DNA from: Allosphingosinicella deserti
GTDB taxonomy: Bacteria > Pseudomonadota > Alphaproteobacteria > Sphingomonadales > Sphingomonadaceae
Assembly: GCF_003012735.1 (NCBI RefSeq)
Contig: NZ_PXYI01000001.1
Coordinates: 558,001 to 622,000, forward strand
Length of the DNA stretch: 64,000 bases
Direction of reading: 5' to 3'
Shown here in pieces: positions 1 through 8,240 of the stretch (positions are counted from its first letter, which is position 1; each line of letters opens with the position of its first letter). The notes below the pieces were generated by a model. The model was not told the DNA's origin. It was given only the letters and a program-made list of their open reading frames with translations, and ran no database searches. The position numbers were made by a program, and so were the translations under genes.

Positions 1-164
1 AAAGGGTTTGCGGCATGGACGGTGAACGAGCGCGTCCCGTACTTGGTTGCCCGGCTCGGGCGGCTGCCTATCTTTTGTTTCGGCCGCGTTTCTTCAGAAA
101 CCTTGATCCAGGTCATGAGTAGAGGATGCGAGGGAGGCAAGCGACAGCGCAAGCGAGGCAGGCG

Positions 165-398
165 ATGACGCCCACTTTCTACTTTCATCTCCGCGGCGAG
201 GATTACGAAGTGCCCGATCTTACCGGCCAGGTCTGCGCCGATGACGCGGCTGCACGTGACGAGGCCGAGCGTCTCGTCGCCGATCTCGTCGAGACGGCCC
301 GGCTCTCCGGCGACGCGCCGTGCGCCGGCACCATCGAAGTGCTCGATGAAGATCAGCGTCCGATCCTGACATTGCCTCTTGGCCGGAGCGCCTCCTGA
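165..398 (+). CDS. Small DUF6894-like hypothetical protein
   Basis: A 77-residue protein opening MTPTFYFHLRG, typical of the short alphaproteobacterial proteins of the DUF6894 type, whose function is unknown. An upstream in-frame ATG at 126 adds only a low-complexity Arg/Ala/Gln stretch, so I prefer the ATG at 165, which follows a weak purine-rich site. The rest is acidic (many Asp and Glu) and probably a small soluble alpha/beta domain. Its stop overlaps the next start by one base (TGATG), so the two small genes are probably translated together. The family assignment is by recall of the N-terminal pattern only. Confidence 0.6.
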   Translation: MTPTFYFHLRGEDYEVPDLTGQVCADDAAARDEAERLVADLVETARLSGDAPCAGTIEVLDEDQRPILTLPLGRSAS

Positions 399-652
399 TG
401 CTGGCCTACCCGGTCCGCCTGGTGCCAACGCGGGAGGGCCGGGTGCGCGCCGTTTTCCCAGATCTGCCGCAGGCGGTCGCCGAGGGTGACGATGAGGAGG
501 ACGCCCTGTTCCGCGCGAAATTCGTGCTCGAAATGTGCCTCGGTCACCTGACGAGTCACGGCCACCGTCCGCCGCCCGCGTCCGAAATTTGCGGCGCGCC
601 GATGATCGAAACGACGAAGTTCACCCGCGCCGAAGAGCCGCTTGCATCCTGA
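398..652 (+). CDS. HicB-like antitoxin-fold protein, no HicA partner seen
   Basis: An 84-residue protein. Its first 60 residues follow the HicB RNase-H-like pattern: a strand at the start (YPVRLVP), then the FPDLP motif, an acidic EGDDEEDA turn and a following helix. HicB proteins usually neutralise a HicA mRNA interferase. No HicA-sized ORF lies beside it and no C-terminal DNA-binding domain is visible, so it may be an orphan antitoxin-fold protein rather than a working toxin-antitoxin pair. It is coupled to the preceding small gene by a one-base overlap. Confidence 0.6.
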   Translation: MLAYPVRLVPTREGRVRAVFPDLPQAVAEGDDEEDALFRAKFVLEMCLGHLTSHGHRPPPASEICGAPMIETTKFTRAEEPLAS

Positions 653-787
653 CCTTGATCTTCCCTGCCGTTTTGCGGCACCTGCCCTCCGACAAGGCCC
701 GCCGGGCCATTTCATCGCTCCGAACACAGATGCGTGCGGAGTGGGTTGAAGCGGGTCGGACGGCGGGAAGAGGGAGGGAACATCCTG

Positions 788-1813
788 ATGAAGTGCGTGC
801 GGATGATCGTTCTCGGAGGCCTGCTGGCAACGGGAGGGTGCATGAGCGTCGAGGGTTCGAAGACGTCCTACGAGACGGTCGGGAAGATCGTCAGCCCTGC
901 ACCGGGCCTTGCGGCGCTGGTCCCGGGGGACGCAAAGATCGAGAAGCTCGCCGACGGGTTTACCTGGAGCGAAGGCCCGGTCTGGATCCGTGACGGCAGA
1001 TATCTGCTGCTCAGCGATGTTCCCGCCAACAAAATGTATCGCTGGTCCGAGGACGACGGACTTACGGTGTTTCTCGAGCCTTCCGGTTTTTCGGGGCCGG
1101 ACGCCAAGGGGTTTCGGGAGCCGGGCTCGAACGGTTTGATCCCCGGTCCAGGCAATTCGATCCTGGTTGCCGATCACGGCAACCGTGCGGTCGCGCAGCT
1201 GGATCTCGCGACCAAGAAGAAGACGTTCCTGGCAACACGATTCGAAGGAAAACGCTTCAACTCACCGAACGACATGGTCCGCGCCTCCGATGGTTCGATC
1301 TATTTCACCGATCCACCTTATGGGCTTGAAGGTATCAATGATTCGCCGTTGAAGGAGCTCGGCTGGAACGGCGTGTACCGGCTGCGGCCGAACGGCGATG
1401 TCGAGCTGCTGGTGAAGGATATGAGCTTCCCGAACGGGATCATCCTTTCACCGGACGAACGGACGCTCTACGTCGCCAATTCGGATCCGGAGCGCGCCGT
1501 GATCATGGCCTTCCCACTTTCCGAAGCAGGAAGCATTGGTGAAGGACGGGTTTTTGCCGACTTGACCGCACTGGCCAAGTCCGGTTTGCCGGGTCTTCCG
1601 GATGGTATGGCAATCGATAAAAAGGGAAATCTCTTCGCCACTGGTCCGGGCGGCGTTCATGTCTACACGCCCGCCGGCAAGGAGCTTGGCAGGATCGACA
1701 CTGGTACCGCGATCGCCAATTGTGCGTTCGGGGAAGACGGCCGTACGCTCTTTCTCGCCTCCAACAACTTCCTCGGAAAAATACGGTTAAGCACAATAGG
1801 GCTTGGCTATTGA
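788..1813 (+). CDS. SMP-30/gluconolactonase-family lipoprotein
   Basis: A 341-residue beta-propeller hydrolase of the SMP-30/gluconolactonase/LRE family, which opens sugar lactones using a bound divalent metal. I start at the ATG at 788 because it follows a strong GGGAGGGA site and gives a short lipoprotein signal ending in LATGGC, so the mature protein is probably anchored in the periplasm by its cysteine (residue 18). Family marks are SEGPVW with the metal-ligand Glu near residue 62, NSPND, and LPDGMAID near the C-terminus. Length is normal. The physiological substrate cannot be told from sequence, and no sugar pathway genes lie beside it. Confidence 0.82.
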   Translation: MKCVRMIVLGGLLATGGCMSVEGSKTSYETVGKIVSPAPGLAALVPGDAKIEKLADGFTWSEGPVWIRDGRYLLLSDVPANKMYRWSEDDGLTVFLEPSGFSGPDAKGFREPGSNGLIPGPGNSILVADHGNRAVAQLDLATKKKTFLATRFEGKRFNSPNDMVRASDGSIYFTDPPYGLEGINDSPLKELGWNGVYRLRPNGDVELLVKDMSFPNGIILSPDERTLYVANSDPERAVIMAFPLSEAGSIGEGRVFADLTALAKSGLPGLPDGMAIDKKGNLFATGPGGVHVYTPAGKELGRIDTGTAIANCAFGEDGRTLFLASNNFLGKIRLSTIGLGY

Positions 1814-1912
1814 CGCGAAGTGGCCGAGTAGCGCCGCAACCGAATCAATTCGGAAAAGTTGCTTCGGGCATGATTCTCATTTGAGACGCATCGCGTGACC
1901 ACGGAGAGTGCA

Positions 1913-2395
1913 ATGGAAAATGAACAACTTGTGCAACTGACTGCCGATATCGTGGCAGCTCACGTCGCCAACAACAACGTCGCCGTCGGCGATGTCGGCA
2001 ATCTCGTCCAGCGGGTTTACGAAGCGCTTTCCGCTCTCGAGAAGCCGACCCAGGAAACCAAGCAGGAAGACAAGACCCCGGTGGTTTCGGTCCGCGCGTC
2101 GATCAAACCCGATTATATCGTCTGCATGGAATGCGGCGCGAAGCAGCGCATGCTGAAGCGCCACCTGATGACCGCGCACCAGATGACGCCGGAGCAGTAT
2201 CGCTCCGATTACGGCCTGCCGCGTGACTATCCGATGGTCGCTCCGAACTATTCCGAGCAGCGCCGCGCGCTCGCCCATTCGATCGGTCTCGGCCGCAAGA
2301 AGGGCGGCGAAGACGCACCGGCACCGACACCTGAGCCCGCCAAGGCCACTGGCCGTGGTCGCGGCCGTCCGCGCAAGGCTGCTGCGGACGCCTGA
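1913..2395 (+). CDS. mucR: Ros/MucR-family zinc-finger transcriptional regulator
   Basis: A 160-residue alphaproteobacterial Ros/MucR regulator. The central CMECG, followed by HLMTAH, forms the single Cys2His2-type finger. An N-terminal helical region probably makes the oligomer. The extreme C-terminus (GRGRGRPRK) is an AT-hook-like basic tail. These proteins act as H-NS-like binders of AT-rich targets and control surface polysaccharide and virulence genes. The ATG at 1913 has a GGAGAG site six bases upstream, better than the GTG at 1895. A strong terminator follows, so the gene looks monocistronic. Confidence 0.9.
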   Translation: MENEQLVQLTADIVAAHVANNNVAVGDVGNLVQRVYEALSALEKPTQETKQEDKTPVVSVRASIKPDYIVCMECGAKQRMLKRHLMTAHQMTPEQYRSDYGLPRDYPMVAPNYSEQRRALAHSIGLGRKKGGEDAPAPTPEPAKATGRGRGRPRKAAADA

Positions 2396-2415
2396 TCCGA
2401 CCGAAACTTGACGTG

Positions 2416-2454
2416 ACGCCCGCTCCGGTTCTGCCGGGGCGGGCGTTCTGTTTT
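2416..2454 (+). terminator. Rho-independent terminator after mucR
   Basis: A 13-bp stem (2416-2428 with 2434-2446, one G:U pair) around a 5-base loop, followed by a T-rich tail to 2454. It lies 21 bases after the mucR stop and before the flavoprotein gene. Confidence 0.8.
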
Positions 2455-2480
2455 GTGCGGCGTGGCGACGAGCGGAGCCG

Positions 2481-3668
2481 ATGGTGCGACCTGAACATCA
2501 TGATGCCATCATCCTTGGTGCGGGCGGCGCCGGGCTGATGTGCGCTGCCGTCGCCGGACAGCGCGGCGCGCGGGTCGCGGTGCTCGATCATGCCGATGCT
2601 CCGGGCAAGAAAATCCTGATTTCCGGCGGTGGCCGCTGCAACTTCACCAATGTCGACGCGGCTGCCGACCGCTACATTTCGGCCAATCCGCACTTCGCCA
2701 AATCTGCACTTGGCCGCTACCGACCGGATGACTTCATCGCGTTGGTCGACGCGTACGGAATCGCCTGGCACGAGAAGACCCTGGGCCAGCTTTTCTGCGA
2801 CGGTTCCGCACGGCAGATCGTCGCGATGCTGCTTGAGGAGTGCGCCAAGGGCTCGGTCGCGCTGCGCCTTGGCAACCCTGTCGGTGAAGTTCGCCACGCG
2901 GACGGGCTGTTCCTGGTCGATCATGGCAGCTCCGCATTCGCTGCCCCGACGCTCGTCATCGCCACGGGCGGGCCTTCGATCCCCAAGCTTGGGGCGACCG
3001 GTTTCGCTTATGATCTTGCTCGTCGCTTCGGCCTCAAGGTCGTCGAGCCGCGTCCGGCTTTGGTCCCGCTGACGCTCGGCGGCGACGAAGTGCTGTTCCG
3101 AACGCTGTCCGGTGTTGCGACGGACGTGGTCGCCAGGGCGGGCAAGGCGCGGTTTCGCGAAGCCGCCTTGTTCACACACAAGGGCCTGTCCGGCCCGGCG
3201 ATCCTCCAAATCTCCTCTTATTGGCGCCATGGCGAGCAGATCGGCATCGACTTCCTGCCCGACGTCGAGCGGGACTGGCTGATCGCTGCCAAGCGCGAGC
3301 GGCCGCGCACGACCGTGAAGGCCGTGCTCGGCCGGATGCTGCCCGAGCGCCTGGCGGAGACGCTTGCGGAGCGTCTGCTGGCCTCGGGCGAACTCGCCAA
3401 TCTTTCCGATCGCATCCTTGGCGACAGCGAACGCGCGCTTTCCGATTGGCGCTTCACGCCCAGCGGCACTGAAGGTTTCGCCAAGGCAGAGGTGACCCTG
3501 GGCGGCATTTCCACGGACGGCCTCTCCTCCCGGACCATGGAAGCCAAGGCGGTGCCCGGCCTCTACGCCATCGGCGAAGCGGTGGACGTGACCGGATGGC
3601 TTGGCGGCTACAATTTCCAATGGGCCTGGGCGAGCGGCTGGGCAGCCGCGCAAGCCATGCAGTTTTGA
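2481..3668 (+). CDS. HI0933/YhiN-family FAD-dependent oxidoreductase
   Basis: A 395-residue flavoprotein of the HI0933/BaiN family, annotated in many genomes as aminoacetone oxidase family. The N-terminal dinucleotide-binding motif is GAGGAGLMCA (about residues 12-21), followed by GKKILISGGGRCNFTN, a family hallmark. The C-terminal FAD-binding part ends with GEAVDVTGWLGGYNFQWAW. Length and both hallmark motifs are intact. The true substrate is unsettled for the family; flavin-dependent reduction of an unsaturated substrate is the usual guess. No operon partner: a terminator precedes it and the esterase gene begins 48 bases later. Confidence 0.85.
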   Translation: MVRPEHHDAIILGAGGAGLMCAAVAGQRGARVAVLDHADAPGKKILISGGGRCNFTNVDAAADRYISANPHFAKSALGRYRPDDFIALVDAYGIAWHEKTLGQLFCDGSARQIVAMLLEECAKGSVALRLGNPVGEVRHADGLFLVDHGSSAFAAPTLVIATGGPSIPKLGATGFAYDLARRFGLKVVEPRPALVPLTLGGDEVLFRTLSGVATDVVARAGKARFREAALFTHKGLSGPAILQISSYWRHGEQIGIDFLPDVERDWLIAAKRERPRTTVKAVLGRMLPERLAETLAERLLASGELANLSDRILGDSERALSDWRFTPSGTEGFAKAEVTLGGISTDGLSSRTMEAKAVPGLYAIGEAVDVTGWLGGYNFQWAWASGWAAAQAMQF

Positions 3669-3716
3669 CGCCGCCTCTTCGCGCTGCAATGAGGTCGGCA
3701 GCATGGGAGAATAAGC

Positions 3717-5186
3717 ATGATCGCACGCGCCCTGACGGCGGCAATGGCCGGATTGATGCTTATCGCCGCCGCACCTCCACCCGTGAACGTGGACGGGGGC
3801 CGCGTACGCGGCAGCGAGGACAATCATGCACTGGTGTTTCGCGGCATTCCCTTTGCCGCGCCGCCGGTGGGATCGCGCCGCTGGACTGCGCCAGCGCCCG
3901 TGCAGCCGTGGCGCGGTATTCGCGATGCGACCGCGCGGGCGGCCGCGTGCATCCAGAACGATCAAGGCTGGAACCACGCCGATTTCGTGTCGGGCGACGA
4001 GGATTGCCTGACCCTCGACATCCGTACGCCCGGGCTCGACGGCAAGCGGCCGATCTTCGTCTGGATCCACGGCGGCAGTAATCGTGCCGGCTCGCCCGGC
4101 GAGATGGTCACTTCACGCTTCGGCGGGGGCGACATCGTCCTGGTCGCGATCCGGTATCGTCTTGGCATCTTCGGGTTTCTGTCGCACCGCGGCCTCGGCC
4201 GGGAAGCGGGCGGAGCCTCGGGAAATTACGGGCTCATGGACCAGGTTGCTGCGCTGGAATGGGTGCAGCGAAACATTGCGCGCTTCGGCGGCGATCCGGC
4301 GCGGATAACGATCGGTGGCGAATCCGCAGGATCGCAGGACGTCGGCCTGTTGCTCGCCGCCCCGGCTGCGCGTTCGCTTTTCGCAGGCGCAGTGATGGAG
4401 AGCGGAACGCCGGGTTTCGGCCTCCCGTGGCGTAGCCGCGAGGAGGCGGAGCGCCTCGGCGATCAGGTCGATGCCTTGCTGCAGAGCGGAGGCGATGTCG
4501 CGAAGCTGCGCGCGGCGTCGGTTCCCGCGCTCCTCAAGGCGGATCTCGGCCTGCATGACGAGGCGCTAGAGGCCAACGATTATCTTTGGTTGCGGACGAC
4601 GATCGATGGCCGCGTGTTCACGGTGTCGCCGCGCGCGCATTTGCAGGAAGGTCCCGGCAAGCCGCTCCTCATCGGCAGCAACCGTTTCGAACTTGGGCTT
4701 CCCGGCGGCCGGCCGCACCGCGATTCCTTCGTCGCGCGGGCCTTTGGGACCAACGAGGCGCAGGCGCGCGCCTTCTATCGGCTGGACCACCCCGATCCCG
4801 CAGCCGATCCGCGCATGGGCACACGCGACGATCAGATCGCCACCGACGTCACCTTCCGCTGTCCGGCCGGCGCGATGGCGTCGCTGATGGCGCAAAAGGG
4901 TGCTCCGGTGTGGCGCTACGAGTTCGATCTCGCGCCCGGCGGCGGCCGCACCAGCCACTCGGCGGAACTCGGTTATATCTACGGCGATCAGCGTCTGCCG
5001 TCGGGCGCCTTGCTCGGCGAATATTGGAGCCGCTTCGTCCTGTCCGGCGATCCGAACCGGCCCGGCCTCGCGCGATGGCCCCGCTTCCAACCCGACGACC
5101 GGGCGCATGTCTCGTTCGAGGCCACGGGGGCTATTCCTGGTCGCGATCTCCGCGTGGATATCTGCCGGTTGACCGACAGGCTTTAG
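3717..5186 (+). CDS. Type B carboxylesterase/lipase-family protein
   Basis: A 489-residue alpha/beta hydrolase of the carboxylesterase type B family. The N-terminus is a signal peptide ending around IAAAPPP, so export is expected. FRGIPFAAPP is the standard opening of the mature family. The nucleophile sits in GESAGS (about residues 201-206), the oxyanion hole is in HGGS near residue 120, and the catalytic His is in SHSAELGYIYG near residue 418. Length is typical. A GGGAGA ribosome site precedes the ATG. The last four bases overlap the convergent tilS stop. Substrate is unknown. Confidence 0.88.
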   Translation: MIARALTAAMAGLMLIAAAPPPVNVDGGRVRGSEDNHALVFRGIPFAAPPVGSRRWTAPAPVQPWRGIRDATARAAACIQNDQGWNHADFVSGDEDCLTLDIRTPGLDGKRPIFVWIHGGSNRAGSPGEMVTSRFGGGDIVLVAIRYRLGIFGFLSHRGLGREAGGASGNYGLMDQVAALEWVQRNIARFGGDPARITIGGESAGSQDVGLLLAAPAARSLFAGAVMESGTPGFGLPWRSREEAERLGDQVDALLQSGGDVAKLRAASVPALLKADLGLHDEALEANDYLWLRTTIDGRVFTVSPRAHLQEGPGKPLLIGSNRFELGLPGGRPHRDSFVARAFGTNEAQARAFYRLDHPDPAADPRMGTRDDQIATDVTFRCPAGAMASLMAQKGAPVWRYEFDLAPGGGRTSHSAELGYIYGDQRLPSGALLGEYWSRFVLSGDPNRPGLARWPRFQPDDRAHVSFEATGAIPGRDLRVDICRLTDRL

Positions 5187-6145
5187 GTCCGGCGCGGCGG
5201 CTCCCGCTCGAAGCGCCAGTGCTCGCCGCCGCGGCACAACGCGCCTCCGACGTTGCAGGTCTTACCCTCGATGAGTTGATCGATCAGCATGCCGAGCTGA
5301 TCCCCGCGTGGAGAGGCTCCGGGAGAAATGTGGGTCAAGGCACGGCGGACGAGCCGGCGTAGCAAGGCCCGGGGGATATTTTGGGGGGCGAGCACCGCCC
5401 AGCCATCGCCGCTGGAAAGGCGTTCATCGGCAAGCGCGCCGGCGATCGCGTCGAGTGCGTCATCCGCTTCGGCGAGCGCGGCAGCGCTGCGGGCGAGCGC
5501 CGGCGGGTCGATCCAGATTGCTTCGGCAAGGCGACGCCGCATCAGGGCGCGGTCGAAGCGCTCGTCCAGGTTGCTCGGATCGTCTACCGCACGAATACCG
5601 GCGGACGAGACAATCGCTGCCAGCTCGCTACGCCGCCAGCCGAGCAACGGTCGGCACAGCAAGGCATTGCGTGCAAAGGGTGCCCGGGCCCGCACGCCGG
5701 CAAGGCCGCTTACACCGGATCCCCGCAGCAGCCGCATCATCAGCGTCTCGGCCTGATCGTCGGCATGATGGCCGGTCAGGACGACGGACAAACGCTCGTC
5801 TTCGGCCCAGACCCTCAGCGCAGCATAGCGCGCCGCGCGCGCCTGGGCCTGGACGCTGGACGCGGCCGCGACCGTGACGGGGAGGATGCGATGCGGAATA
5901 CCGAGGTCCGCACAGGTCCGTGCGACCCAAGCGGCTTCTTGCGAGCTTTCGCTGCGCAATTGGTGGTCCACCGTCGCGGCCGCCACGGCACCGGGCCAGG
6001 CGGACGCGGCGAGGAGCAGCAAGGCAAGACTATCCGGCCCCCCGGACACGGCCACGCCGATCCGCTCCGGCTCGCCTCCGGCGGCCGCCCGAAGATCGTG
6101 TCGGAAGCGCTCGACCCACTTGGGTTCAGGAACGGGAGTCGTCAT
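5183..6145 (-). CDS. tilS: tRNA(Ile)-lysidine synthase
   Basis: A 320-residue PP-loop ATPase that converts the wobble cytidine of the AUA-reading tRNA-Ile to lysidine, an essential step in decoding. The pyrophosphatase loop SGGPDS is at residues 34-39, followed by DHQLRSES, GHHADDQAET and RLLRGSG, all family motifs. The C-terminal lobes are shorter than in E. coli TilS, as is common in alphaproteobacteria. Its stop overlaps the convergent esterase stop by four bases. In many relatives tilS directly follows the cpoB/ybgF gene; here three other genes lie between the two. Confidence 0.93.
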   Translation of the reverse strand: MTTPVPEPKWVERFRHDLRAAAGGEPERIGVAVSGGPDSLALLLLAASAWPGAVAAATVDHQLRSESSQEAAWVARTCADLGIPHRILPVTVAAASSVQAQARAARYAALRVWAEDERLSVVLTGHHADDQAETLMMRLLRGSGVSGLAGVRARAPFARNALLCRPLLGWRRSELAAIVSSAGIRAVDDPSNLDERFDRALMRRRLAEAIWIDPPALARSAAALAEADDALDAIAGALADERLSSGDGWAVLAPQNIPRALLRRLVRRALTHISPGASPRGDQLGMLIDQLIEGKTCNVGGALCRGGEHWRFEREPPRRT

Positions 6146-6221
6146 GGCGTCCTTCTAACCGGAAGTCCCACCGGCTGCGACACGTCCGCGATGGGCTGGC
6201 GAGCACCGGACGGGCAGGAGA

Positions 6222-6632
6222 GTGTCGGATAACCTGTTTCGACTCGTCATTGTACTCGGCTGGAGCGTCGTTGCTGCGATCACCGGCACCGCGATCGCCG
6301 AGCAGGGACCGGCGGCAGCGGTCGCAACCTTCGTGACCGATCTCGATCATCCCTGGCGCGCGCAATTCTATGCAGATCTTGAAACCCGTATGCTCTTCGG
6401 CGCCTGCATGATTTATCGAGAGCGGAGTCCTGCAACCGGTGTCGCGTGCGCGTTCGCCACGCTCGCGCTCGGCGCCTTGTTCACCTTGCCGTACCTCCTG
6501 GTCGCGAGCTTTCACGGGCACGGCAGCGTGCGCGCGCTCCTGCTCGGCCGGCACCGTTTATGCTCCTCCCCGGCGTCCCGGGGAGGAGCTGAGGGGATCA
6601 TTGCCCGAACAGTTTGCCGAGTCCCTTCTTGA
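6222..6632 (+). CDS. Small integral membrane protein, DUF2834/DUF1475-like
   Basis: About 136 residues from a GTG start, with three hydrophobic spans (roughly residues 6-27, 53-66 and 73-95). The pattern DLETRMLFGACMIYRERS followed by LGALFTLPYLL resembles small DUF2834 or DUF1475 membrane proteins of unknown function. The GGAG before the start is only one base away, so the start is uncertain. The last part (from about residue 113) is read through a strong hairpin at 6562-6589 and overlaps the convergent neighbour, which suggests the true C-terminus has been altered or the gene ends abnormally. Confidence 0.5.
   Translation: MSDNLFRLVIVLGWSVVAAITGTAIAEQGPAAAVATFVTDLDHPWRAQFYADLETRMLFGACMIYRERSPATGVACAFATLALGALFTLPYLLVASFHGHGSVRALLLGRHRLCSSPASRGGAEGIIARTVCRVPS
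6562..6589. terminator. Perfect 12-bp hairpin at a convergent gene junction
   Basis: Arms 6562-6573 and 6578-6589 are exact reverse complements around a 4-base loop. It sits just before the stop of the minus-strand gene that ends at 6598 and inside the last codons of the plus-strand membrane protein. It lacks a T-run on either strand, so termination is inferred from its position only. Confidence 0.45.
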
Positions 6633-7827
6633 GCTTCGATTTGGTCGTCTCCGGCTTGGCCGGCGTCGCATCGGCGCCATCGCCGTCGTTGCTGCCGGAA
6701 TCCCGCCCGCCCATCATATCGGCCATGTTCATGCCGAGCAGGCCCGTATAGGAGGATTTGGTACGCAGCTTGACAGTCCAGTCGGGCCGCCACGAAGCGG
6801 GGGCACGGGCAGGCCGGACCGGATGGCTGAAATTCGCCTCGTTGCCGAAGGCCGCGAGGCTGAGCATCGACTGCGGAGCGGCCTTCGCGACCTCCGCCGG
6901 AACCGTGCAGCTGGTTGCCGTTGCAGGCATCAGCACCTTGCCGGCGACAAGACGACGGATTTCCTCCGGCGCCAGATAGTCGCTCATCATCGCCATCGCC
7001 TGCACTTCGCTCGAGCTCCAGATGATGAAATCACCATTCCGTCCCGAGCCCATCGTTCCGGCGAGCCATGCCTGCGCCCCCGGAACCCCGCTCCAGGCGA
7101 GCGGCACCGCTCCGGACGGGCCGGCCTTGTTCGCCACGAGATTCACCGGAGCGAGAAAATCCTGCCCGGGCGCCAGGGTGAAATTGATGTCCGGCGTGTA
7201 ATTGCCCTTGATGACATGGGCACCGACCAGCGAGCCTTTGGCAGGGATGCGCGATTTCGACCGGTCGTTCGGCCAATCGCCATAGGTTGCGGCGGTTGCC
7301 GGCGACGGCGGTGTCATGAACTTGAAGCTGGTGGTGGCGAAGGCTGGCGGCATCTTGCCGGCGCTCATCGCCGCGAAGTCGAGCACGACCGGCTGCCCCG
7401 TCCGCGCATGCTCCCCGCACCCCCAGTAGATCAGCATGCGCCCCTTCGGCTTCTCCATATTGCGCCAGGGCTCGGTCGGTCCGCTGGTTCTCGGTGCCGT
7501 CTTGGGCGTGACCAGCGGAAGGCTCGGTCCCGCCTGCAGTCCGGCAGGCGGAATATGCTCGGCGCTCGGCTCCCCAGTCGGGCGCTGGCCGGTGCCGAGT
7601 TGCAGTGTCAGATTATGTGCGTAACCGGATCCACCGCGGCCGCCCAACATCGCGGAAACCATGCCGCCGGTGCCGCCTGCCGCCATCGCACCCATGCCGG
7701 ACATCGTGTCCGCGCTCATCCAGTAGGTGGCCGTCGAGCCGGCCTTCTGCTGGCCGTGCGCCGTCCCGATCGCCAATGCGGCAACGGCGGCCGTTGCGCC
7801 GAGCAGCGCAACCCGTTTGCTGTTCAT
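6598..7827 (-). CDS. Secreted conserved hypothetical protein
   Basis: A 409-residue protein with a clear signal peptide (MNSKRVALLG... ending near AHGQQ), preceded by a GGGGAG ribosome site. The mature part has a glycine-rich segment, then a globular region with YWGCGEH and several Pro/Ala-rich spacers, and a basic C-terminus with SKLKKGLGKLFGQ. I recognise no catalytic motif. Similar-looking hypothetical proteins occur in sphingomonads, but I cannot assign a family. It stands alone between convergent and divergent neighbours. Confidence 0.7.
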   Translation of the reverse strand: MNSKRVALLGATAAVAALAIGTAHGQQKAGSTATYWMSADTMSGMGAMAAGGTGGMVSAMLGGRGGSGYAHNLTLQLGTGQRPTGEPSAEHIPPAGLQAGPSLPLVTPKTAPRTSGPTEPWRNMEKPKGRMLIYWGCGEHARTGQPVVLDFAAMSAGKMPPAFATTSFKFMTPPSPATAATYGDWPNDRSKSRIPAKGSLVGAHVIKGNYTPDINFTLAPGQDFLAPVNLVANKAGPSGAVPLAWSGVPGAQAWLAGTMGSGRNGDFIIWSSSEVQAMAMMSDYLAPEEIRRLVAGKVLMPATATSCTVPAEVAKAAPQSMLSLAAFGNEANFSHPVRPARAPASWRPDWTVKLRTKSSYTGLLGMNMADMMGGRDSGSNDGDGADATPAKPETTKSKLKKGLGKLFGQ

Positions 7828-8014
7828 GAAGTAACTCCCCGTCCTTCCCCTCGCTTGCGATCATACCGGAAGGGGGAACCTGCGGCAATCGAGCGGCGGC
7901 TGTCCCGGTCGCCACATTGGCCGTGTCCGTCGCGCAACAGCGGACTCGTCGCAAAAAGATGCCGGAACGAACTCTTTCGCCGCGATTTCGTGATGTGATC
8001 CGGCAGAGAGGACC

Positions 8015-8182
8015 ATGCGGGCAAGGATGGAAGACGCAGCCTCCTTGAGGGCTCAGGCGGCACGGTGCCGGCGTCTCGCCGCCATGGTGACGACGCCGGA
8101 CGTGATCGAGACGCTTCGCCAGATGGCACGCGAATATGATGCTCGCGCGGACGCGCTCGAGGCGCAAGACGCCAAGGATTGA
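8015..8182 (+). CDS. Tiny helical conserved protein (55 aa)
   Basis: A 55-residue ORF with a GAGAGGA ribosome site just before its ATG. The sequence is an amphipathic helical hairpin: AQAARCRRLAA, a short linker, then TLRQMAREYDARADALEA. This pattern (Cys-Arg-Arg, about ten residues, then Leu-x-x-Met-Ala-x-x-Tyr-Asp/Glu) recurs in many tiny alphaproteobacterial proteins of unknown role. A relative lies in the island at 29,532. The ribosome site and the recurring pattern support it. Confidence 0.6.
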   Translation: MRARMEDAASLRAQAARCRRLAAMVTTPDVIETLRQMAREYDARADALEAQDAKD

Positions 8183-8240
8183 GAGATCGCCGTAATCGAA
8201 CCGCTCCGCGATTCCGGACGTCAGAGGGTGGTGTTCGTGC

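Noticed and set aside
2103-4070. 655-aa open frame on the minus strand
   Set aside because: It lies antisense to the flavoprotein and esterase genes, whose motifs are unmistakable; its product is Arg/Gly/Ala-rich with no motif. GC-rich third positions keep such frames open.
6439-7998. 519-aa plus-strand open frame
   Set aside because: Antisense to the exported hypothetical protein, which has a proper ribosome site and signal peptide.
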